DNA of 8,043 nt from Ghiorsea sp. (GTDB taxonomy: Bacteria; Pseudomonadota; Zetaproteobacteria; Mariprofundales; Mariprofundaceae): positions 1 to 8,043 of the forward strand of contig JALUHL010000187.1 in the NCBI GenBank assembly GCA_027053695.1, given 5' to 3'. Shown piece by piece: positions 1 through 8,043 of this stretch; position 1 is the stretch's first letter, and each line of letters starts with the position of its first letter. The translations under genes were made by a program, and so were the position numbers. The notes under the pieces were generated by a model that saw only the letters and a list, made by a program, of their open reading frames with translations, did no database searches and had not been told where the DNA came from.

Positions 1-893
1 TCCTCTAACCATGATTTCCATTGTACATCTGACAAGCCTGTAATAAATTTATTGCTATCATATCCTGGCATGCTCAATAGCGTTAATACTTCGCCCGTAT
101 GCACATCCATCACCACCACAGCGCCGGTTCTTCCTTTTAATGCTTTGGCTGCGACATTTTGCATCTCCATATCAATGCTTAATCGAATATTCTCGCCCAT
201 GGATGGTCGCACCGTTTTCACCAAAGCCACCCGCCTGCCCTTAGCATCCACTTCTTCATGCTTATAACCCAGCTTGCCATGCAAGCGTGACTCCAAAAGG
301 CGCTCTAAACCACTGCGCCCTACATATTCCATACGCAAATAGCCTTTTTCAACATCCACATCCCGCACCAAAGACAAATAGCCTACCAAATGTGCGCTTT
401 GCTTAGCATAAGGATAAACGCGATGTGTACCTGCCACCACATCCACACCTGAATAATGATGTAAGCGTGCGGCAAGCGGCGCTACCATCAGCCAAGGCAA
501 TTGATCTTCAAGCAATACCGCTCTGTCTGAGCGTGAACGCTGAATGCGTTTTTTTAAACGCTTAATTTTTTTGTCTGACCAATGCAGAATCGTTTGTACT
601 GAAGCCAGTGTATTATCCAAGTCTGTCACTCGCTCAGGAATAAGCGTCACCTTGTACGAAACTTCATTCACCGCCAAACCCAGACCATTTCTATCTGTCA
701 TCACACCCCGCGTAGGTAAAATAGGGGATACATGAATACGGTTATCTTCAGATTGCGTAAAATGTTTAGCATATTGAATCCATTGCAGCTGAATCATACG
801 GCCCAACAGAATAAAACTCATCAAGATGACAAGCCCTAAGAATAGATACACGCGCCAATTGTATCGCTGGCGTATATCAAGCTGGTTCCACAT
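1..893 (-). CDS. mrdA: Penicillin-binding protein 2, peptidoglycan transpeptidase (5' part, cut by the window edge)
   Basis: This is the N-terminal 297 codons of the elongasome D,D-transpeptidase PBP2, which cross-links lateral wall peptidoglycan in the periplasm together with RodA. It starts at ATG 893 (MWNQLDIRQRYNWR). A single transmembrane anchor lies at about residues 15-34, followed by the class B PBP dimerisation/pedestal domain. That domain shows TRGVMTDRNG at 61-70, YPYAKQSAHLVGY at 160-172 and YVGRSGLERL at 190-199. The start of the transpeptidase domain is visible at GAVVVMDVHTGEVL (257-270) and SMPGYD (274-279). The catalytic SxxK serine and later SxN and KTG motifs lie beyond the left edge, so activity cannot be judged here. 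The gene overlaps the mreD end by 17 nt. Its Shine-Dalgarno is poor (AAAAGG, 3 nt from ATG), which suggests translational coupling. PBP2 rather than PBP3 (ftsI) is inferred from the alignable N-terminal half and the mre context. Confidence 0.93.
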   Translation of the reverse strand, partial: MWNQLDIRQRYNWRVYLFLGLVILMSFILLGRMIQLQWIQYAKHFTQSEDNRIHVSPILPTRGVMTDRNGLGLAVNEVSYKVTLIPERVTDLDNTLASVQTILHWSDKKIKRLKKRIQRSRSDRAVLLEDQLPWLMVAPLAARLHHYSGVDVVAGTHRVYPYAKQSAHLVGYLSLVRDVDVEKGYLRMEYVGRSGLERLLESRLHGKLGYKHEEVDAKGRRVALVKTVRPSMGENIRLSIDMEMQNVAAKALKGRTGAVVVMDVHTGEVLTLLSMPGYDSNKFITGLSDVQWKSWLE

Positions 894-1293
894 AAACCTT
901 TTCTCTGCGTGTGGATAAGGATGACCACAACCATGTACATAGCGTTAAAGTCAGCAGCCAACTGATAACATCAACGCCTGCCAATAAAAGTGGCACACAG
1001 CCCAATACAAGCGCTAGCCAGCGCTGAGGTTGCCCAGGTGCCAGTCTAGTATCTGCATAATTTAACAATATCACAGCTACCGTAGCATACGGAAACACCA
1101 CCCATACCGACCAAAACAACAAAAAATCATGCAACCCAATCAGCGGTAAAACCCAATACCAAGTGCTTCGTTTACTCAAGACAATCGCCAATAAAAATGC
1201 CAAACTCCAATCGGGTTGATGCCCTACACCTGCAAAGCTCATATTCACCAGTAATCCAAGCAGTGCGGCAAATGCCAAAGTATAATATTTCAT
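877..1293 (-). CDS. mreD: Rod shape-determining protein MreD
   Basis: A 138-residue integral membrane protein of the elongasome, thought to link cytoplasmic MreB and periplasmic MreC with the RodA-PBP2 synthase. It is almost entirely hydrophobic. Likely membrane segments are at about 5-22, 29-40, 46-60, 62-79, 92-106 and 109-126, ending in a short charged tail (STRREKVYVEPA). The PDW at 27-29 before the second segment matches the Pro-Asp/Asn-Trp position conserved in MreD. It is somewhat shorter than the E. coli protein (162 residues). Sequence conservation in this family is low, so the call leans on size, topology and position between mreC and mrdA. ATG 1293 lies 2 nt after the mreC stop with no clear Shine-Dalgarno, implying reinitiation by ribosomes finishing mreC. 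Confidence 0.9.
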   Translation of the reverse strand: MKYYTLAFAALLGLLVNMSFAGVGHQPDWSLAFLLAIVLSKRSTWYWVLPLIGLHDFLLFWSVWVVFPYATVAVILLNYADTRLAPGQPQRWLALVLGCVPLLLAGVDVISWLLTLTLCTWLWSSLSTRREKVYVEPA

Positions 1294-1295
1294 GG

Positions 1296-3199
<1,904 letters not shown>

Positions 3200-3211
3200 T
3201 CACCTCTTCCT
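3200..3211 (-). promoter_or_regulatory. Ribosome binding site of mreB, decides the start codon
   Basis: The minus strand reads AGGAAGAGGTGA directly before GTG ATG. GAGGTGA pairs with the 16S 3' end and places GAGG 6 nt before ATG 3196 but only 3 nt before GTG 3199. The upstream AGGA would suit the GTG at 8 nt, so the GTG is not fully excluded. Confidence 0.75.
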
Positions 3212-3223
3212 GTCTATGGCAAT

Positions 3224-3252
3224 ACTATAACCATGAAAAAACAAAAAAGGCA
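3224..3252 (-). promoter_or_regulatory. Possible weak sigma-70 type promoter for mreB
   Basis: On the minus strand TATAGT (3224-3229) matches five of six bases of the -10 consensus, about 28 nt before the mreB ATG. The hexamer 17 bp further upstream, TGCCTT (3247-3252), is a poor -35 and lies inside the rpoC terminator stem. A promoter is expected here because the terminator separates mreB from rpoC, but the motif evidence is thin. mreB could instead depend on read-through or on a promoter inside rpoC. Confidence 0.25.
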
Positions 3253-3269
3253 GCCTAAGCTGCCTTTTT
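3236..3269 (-). terminator. Rho-independent terminator after rpoC
   Basis: A perfect inverted repeat GGCAGC-CTAA-GCTGCC (3249-3264), extended by A/T pairing to an 11-bp stem with a 4-nt loop (3244-3269). On the minus strand it is followed by TTTTTTGTTTTTT. It begins 5 nt after the rpoC stop codon, the classic layout of an intrinsic terminator ending the rpoBC transcript. The flanking T run on the plus strand is only five bases, so it looks mainly one-directional. Confidence 0.93.
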
Positions 3270-3274
3270 ATCAG

Positions 3275-6200
3275 TTAAGCTTCTTCTTGCGATTCGGCTT
3301 CGACTGCAATTTCAGCCTCAGAAACATCTTCTACAATGGTTTCTGTTTCCGTGACCTCAATTACAACCTCTTCTTCCTCTTCGCCTTGGGGTTTGGGCGC
3401 ATTACGCACCGCCATGCCCGTACCTGCTGGAAGCAAGCGACCAAGAATCACATTCTCTTTCAAACCACGCAACCAATCCACTTTACCAGCCAAAGCTGCC
3501 TCAGTAATCACACGTGTGGTTTCTTGGAATGAAGCTGCTGAAATGAAGGATTCCGTATTCAACGATGCTTTGGTGATACCAAGCAATACCGGTTCAAAGC
3601 GCGCTGGAGATTTACCTTCAGCTTCAAGTTTGCGGTTTTGACGCACCACTTGTTTACGCTCAACCTGCTCACCAGCCACATACGTTGATGCACCTGGATC
3701 CATGATTTGAACACGGCGAATCATTTGACGCACAATCACTTCAATATGTTTATCATTAATCTTCACGCCTTGAAGACGATAAACTTCTTGAACCTCATCA
3801 GTTAGGTAAGTTGAAAGCGCTTCAATACCCAATACGCGCAGAATATCATGCGGTGCAGGCGAGCCTTCCATCAAACGCTCACCACGGCGAACACGGTCAC
3901 CCTCTTGAACGCTGATATGTGAACCCTTAGGAATTTGATACTCAATCGCATCACCACCATCATCTGGCTCAATATAAATACGGCGTTTACCACGAATATC
4001 CTTACCGAATACAATGCTACCGTCTGCGCCTGCAATGAATGCCAAGTTTTTCGGTTTACGCGCTTCAAACAATTCAACAACCCGTGGCAAACCACCTGTA
4101 ATATCTTTGGTTTTCGACGTTTCGCGTGGAATACGTGCCAACACATCACCTGCACGAACTTCTTCGCCATCTTCACGGTTCATAATCGCACCCGGCGACA
4201 AGAAATAACGTGCGGGAACATTGGTACGCGCAATAATAATCGGCTCATCATCCGCAGCCTTAGGGTCAACCAAATGCATTTGTGGGCGAAGTGCGGCAGA
4301 ACCAGCATCCGAACCTTGAATCACAACACGGCTAGACATGCCTGTGACTTCATCCACTTCTTCACGAATGGTTTTCCCTTCTTCAATATCAACATAGCGA
4401 ACTTTACCATCGACTTCTGCAATCAACGGCATGGTGTATGGGTCCCATTCAACAAGGGTTTTACCTTGCTTAATTGTATCCCCTGATTTCACATTCAAAC
4501 GCGCACCATACGGAATACGATGACGTTCGACTTCTTTGCCATTGGAATCAAGCACAAGCAACTCAGTATGACGGTTAATCACAATTTCTGCGCCTTGCGC
4601 ATCCGTCACCACGATTTCATGCTCAAGTTGAGCTGTACCATTGAATTTAGATTCAACCGATGCAGCTTCTGTAGACCGTGATGCTGTACCACCCACGTGG
4701 AAAGTACGCATGGTAAGCTGCGTGCCCGGCTCACCAATGGATTGTGCTGCAATTACACCCACAGCTTCACCCATAGCGACAGGCGTTCCATGTGCAAGGT
4801 CACGACCATAACAAGTCGCACAAACACCTTCTTCAGCTTCACAAGTCAACACTGAACGAATACGAAGTGAGTCAATCGTGGATTTCTCAATTTGCTCTAC
4901 CAAATCTTCATTAATCATGGTGCCTGCTGGTGCAATCTCTGCGCCAGACAAGGGATCAACAGCAGCTTCAAGCAATACACGGCCAAGCACACGCTCAGAC
5001 ATGGCTTCAATCACTTCACCGCCATCCACCAAATCGCTGATGGTAATCCCTGTTTGGGTGCCGCAATCTTGTTCACGAACCACAGAATCCTGTGCCACAT
5101 CAACCAAGCGACGGGTCAAATAACCTGAGTTCGCAGTTTTAAGTGCTGTATCAGCAAGACCTTTACGCGCACCATGGGTAGAGATGAAGTATTGTAATAC
5201 TGTCAAACCTTCACGGAAGTTTGCCGTAATCGGTGTCTCAATAATCGAGCCATCAGGTTTAGCCATCAAACCACGCATACCCGCCAACTGACGAATTTGT
5301 TGCGCCGAACCACGAGCTCCAGAATCCGCCATCATATAAACCGAGTTAAATGTGGTCATTTCTTCTGTTTGCTTACCATCTGCAGATTTTACTTCTTCAG
5401 TTTGCAGGTTATCCATCATAGAACGTGCCACTTTTTCTGTGGTATTCGTCCATAAATCGATGACTTTATTGTAGCGCTCGCCAGCAGTAATCAAACCATC
5501 ACGGTATTGTTGCTGCACGTCTTGCACTTCTTTTTCTGTGGCTTCAACCATAGGCACTTTATTGTCTGGAATAATCACATCACCCAAACAGAATGATGCC
5601 CCAGAGCGCGTTGCATAGGTGTAACCCAAGTGTTTGATGCGGTCAGCCAAAAGCACGGTAGCTTTATTGCCTGCTGCCACAAAACATTGCTCAATCAGCT
5701 TGCCCACTTCTTTTTTGCCCAACACGCGGTTGATGCTTGAGAATGGCATTTCTTCTGGCAATACTGTAGATACAATAGAACGACCCACTGTAGTTTCTTC
5801 AACTTGCCCACGAATACGGCATTTGATACGCGTATGAATACGCACTGTACCTTCATCATAAGCGCGCATCACTTCATCAGGTGATGAGAAAGCCATGCCT
5901 TCGCCGGGCTCAAATGGGCGCTCACGCGTCAAATAATAAATACCCAAAATCATATCCTGAGTCGGTACAATCACAGGTTTACCTGTTGAAGGTGATAACA
6001 CATTGTTCGATGCCATCATCAACGAGCGTGCTTCCATTTGCGCTTCTGTAGAAAGCGGCACATGCACAGCCATTTGGTCACCATCAAAGTCAGCATTGAA
6101 TGCAGTACAAACAAGCGGATGCAATTGAATGGCTTTACCTTCAATCAAAATTGGTTCAAAAGCTTGGATGCCCAATCTATGCAATGTTGGCGCACGGTTT

Positions 6201-7468
6201 AGCATCACAGGATGCTCATGAATCACTTCTGCCAAAATATCCCATACTTCAGGAATACCTTGTTCCACAAGTTTGCGCGCTTGCTTGATGGTTGTCGCCA
6301 ACTCACGCAGCTCAAGCTTATGATAAATAAAGGGCTTAAATAATTCCAATGCCATTTTCTTAGGCAAACCACATTGATGTAATTTCAATTCAGGGCCAAC
6401 CACAATCACAGAACGACCTGAGTAATCCACACGTTTACCCAATAAGTTTTGACGGAAACGACCTTGTTTACCTTTAATCACATCAGACAATGATTTCAAT
6501 GGGCGGCGGTTATTACCTGCAATCGGTTTAGAACGACGCGCATTATCAAACAATGCATCCACAGACTCTTGCAACATACGCTTTTCATTGCGTGTAATAA
6601 TTTCTGGTGCATTCAACTCCAACAAACGTTTCAAACGGTTGTTGCGGTTAATCACCCGACGATACAAATCATTCAAATCCGAAGTTGCAAAGCGACCGCC
6701 ATCCAAAGGAACAAGCGGACGAATTTCTGGCGGAAGCACAGGAATCACTTCCATAATCATCCATTCAGGGCGATTACCTGAACCAATCATAGCTTCAATG
6801 GTTTGCAAACGTTTGGTAAGTTTTGTTAATTTCGTGACCGCTTTGGTTGCTGCAATTTGCGCACGCAAGGATTGGCGCTCTTCTTCAAGGTCAATGCTTT
6901 TCAGCATTTCACGCAAAGCTTCGCCACCCATAGCGGCACGGAATTCTTCACCATACTCTTCAAAAGCTTCAATATATTCTTCTTCTGAAAGTAATTGGTA
7001 TTGGTCAAGGCTGGTTAGCCCTGGGTCAAGCACCACATAAGATTCAAAATACAAGATACGCTCAAGCTCTTTCAAGGTTTTATCCAGCAACAAACCAATA
7101 CGCGATGGCAATGATTTCATAAACCAGATATGTGCCACAGGTGCAGCCAAATCAATATGCGCCATGCGCTCACGGCGAACTTTAGATTGAATCACCTCAA
7201 CCGAACATTTTTCACACACCACACCGCGATGTTTCAAACGTTTGTATTTACCACACAAACATTCGTAATCTTTGATTGGACCAAAAATTTTAGCACAAAA
7301 CAAACCATCACGCTCAGGTTTGAATGTGCGGTAGTTGATGGTTTCTGGCTTTTTCACTTCGCCATACGACCATGAACGAATTTTTTCAGGGCTAGCTAAG
7401 CCTACGCGAAGGCCATCAAAGTCTTCAATACGACTTGGTTTTTGGAATAATTTAAATAATTCTTGCAT
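3275..7468 (-). CDS. rpoC: DNA-directed RNA polymerase subunit beta'
   Basis: The complete 1397-residue largest subunit of RNA polymerase, carrying the catalytic centre. The zinc-ribbon site has C70, C72, C85 and C88. The lid/rudder and switch region contains [16 protein letters not shown] (344-359). The Mg2+-binding NADFDGDQ places D460, D462 and D464 exactly as in E. coli. The bridge helix spans about 769-802, and the second zinc site uses C802, C876, C883 and C886. The trigger loop begins at [16 protein letters not shown] (912-927). About 190 residues separate it from [16 protein letters not shown] (1125-1140), showing the proteobacterial trigger-loop insertion SI3. The protein ends in a Glu/Val-rich acidic tail (about 1363-1397). 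ATG 7468 lies 2 nt after the rpoB stop and is served by AAGGAG; co-transcription and coupled translation with rpoB are inferred. The length is close to the E. coli 1407. Confidence 0.99.
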   Translation of the reverse strand: MQELFKLFQKPSRIEDFDGLRVGLASPEKIRSWSYGEVKKPETINYRTFKPERDGLFCAKIFGPIKDYECLCGKYKRLKHRGVVCEKCSVEVIQSKVRRERMAHIDLAAPVAHIWFMKSLPSRIGLLLDKTLKELERILYFESYVVLDPGLTSLDQYQLLSEEEYIEAFEEYGEEFRAAMGGEALREMLKSIDLEEERQSLRAQIAATKAVTKLTKLTKRLQTIEAMIGSGNRPEWMIMEVIPVLPPEIRPLVPLDGGRFATSDLNDLYRRVINRNNRLKRLLELNAPEIITRNEKRMLQESVDALFDNARRSKPIAGNNRRPLKSLSDVIKGKQGRFRQNLLGKRVDYSGRSVIVVGPELKLHQCGLPKKMALELFKPFIYHKLELRELATTIKQARKLVEQGIPEVWDILAEVIHEHPVMLNRAPTLHRLGIQAFEPILIEGKAIQLHPLVCTAFNADFDGDQMAVHVPLSTEAQMEARSLMMASNNVLSPSTGKPVIVPTQDMILGIYYLTRERPFEPGEGMAFSSPDEVMRAYDEGTVRIHTRIKCRIRGQVEETTVGRSIVSTVLPEEMPFSSINRVLGKKEVGKLIEQCFVAAGNKATVLLADRIKHLGYTYATRSGASFCLGDVIIPDNKVPMVEATEKEVQDVQQQYRDGLITAGERYNKVIDLWTNTTEKVARSMMDNLQTEEVKSADGKQTEEMTTFNSVYMMADSGARGSAQQIRQLAGMRGLMAKPDGSIIETPITANFREGLTVLQYFISTHGARKGLADTALKTANSGYLTRRLVDVAQDSVVREQDCGTQTGITISDLVDGGEVIEAMSERVLGRVLLEAAVDPLSGAEIAPAGTMINEDLVEQIEKSTIDSLRIRSVLTCEAEEGVCATCYGRDLAHGTPVAMGEAVGVIAAQSIGEPGTQLTMRTFHVGGTASRSTEAASVESKFNGTAQLEHEIVVTDAQGAEIVINRHTELLVLDSNGKEVERHRIPYGARLNVKSGDTIKQGKTLVEWDPYTMPLIAEVDGKVRYVDIEEGKTIREEVDEVTGMSSRVVIQGSDAGSAALRPQMHLVDPKAADDEPIIIARTNVPARYFLSPGAIMNREDGEEVRAGDVLARIPRETSKTKDITGGLPRVVELFEARKPKNLAFIAGADGSIVFGKDIRGKRRIYIEPDDGGDAIEYQIPKGSHISVQEGDRVRRGERLMEGSPAPHDILRVLGIEALSTYLTDEVQEVYRLQGVKINDKHIEVIVRQMIRRVQIMDPGASTYVAGEQVERKQVVRQNRKLEAEGKSPARFEPVLLGITKASLNTESFISAASFQETTRVITEAALAGKVDWLRGLKENVILGRLLPAGTGMAVRNAPKPQGEEEEEVVIEVTETETIVEDVSEAEIAVEAESQEEA

Positions 7469-7470
7469 GA

Positions 7471-8043
<573 letters not shown>

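Noticed and set aside
546..572. GCGTTT-TTTT-AAACGC inverted repeat followed by a T7 run on the plus strand, resembling a terminator; also two A7 runs on the coding strand
   Set aside because: The stem is only six pairs, half of them A/T, and it lies inside mrdA where the runs encode a Lys-rich segment (KKIKRLKK). There is no plus-strand gene to terminate. The frame is intact, so no slippage or phase variation is needed to explain it.
3233..3532. A plus-strand open frame of 99 codons starting in the rpoC-mreB gap
   Set aside because: It runs through the terminator hairpin and then antisense to the rpoC tail. Its Phe/Asn-rich translation reflects the complementary strand, and no ribosome site was seen.
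3935..4486. A 183-codon open frame on the plus strand inside rpoC
   Set aside because: It is fully antisense to the conserved beta' C-terminal half, its translation is rich in N, T, F and C with no recognisable motif, and it lacks a gene-like context. It is a shadow of the rpoC frame.

Overview
The window is a compact stretch of housekeeping bacterial DNA with every gene on the minus strand. Read in the direction of transcription, from the right edge leftwards, the order is rpoB (3' end only), rpoC, a strong intrinsic terminator, mreB, mreC, mreD and mrdA (5' part only, PBP2). Protein sequences look proteobacterial. MreB starts exactly where the E. coli protein does and matches it closely. 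RpoC keeps the large trigger-loop insertion and all four-cysteine zinc sites at E. coli-like spacing. By eye, base composition is moderate, around the mid-40s percent GC. I cannot name the genus from these genes; a gamma- or zetaproteobacterium-like lineage is a guess.

Right part (3275-8043): the end of the beta subunit gene and the complete beta' subunit gene of RNA polymerase. They are separated by only 2 nt, and the rpoC ribosome binding site lies inside the last rpoB codons. A hairpin followed by a long U tract ends this transcription unit just after rpoC.

Middle (3200-3274): the only intergenic gap, 75 bp. It holds the rpoC terminator, a weak promoter candidate and the mreB Shine-Dalgarno sequence.

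Left part (1-3199): a tightly packed rod-shape operon, with mreB/mreC overlapping by 4 nt, mreC/mreD 2 nt apart and mreD/mrdA overlapping by 17 nt. MreB filaments, the MreC and MreD membrane proteins and the transpeptidase PBP2 together form the elongasome, which builds lateral wall peptidoglycan. The partner glycosyltransferase gene rodA is expected just beyond the left edge but is not visible.

I found no mobile element, CRISPR array, RNA gene, phage or defence gene, and no sign of an undescribed system. The most notable points are the rpoBC-mre junction, the acidic tail of RpoC, and small sequence or layout oddities in the mre genes.
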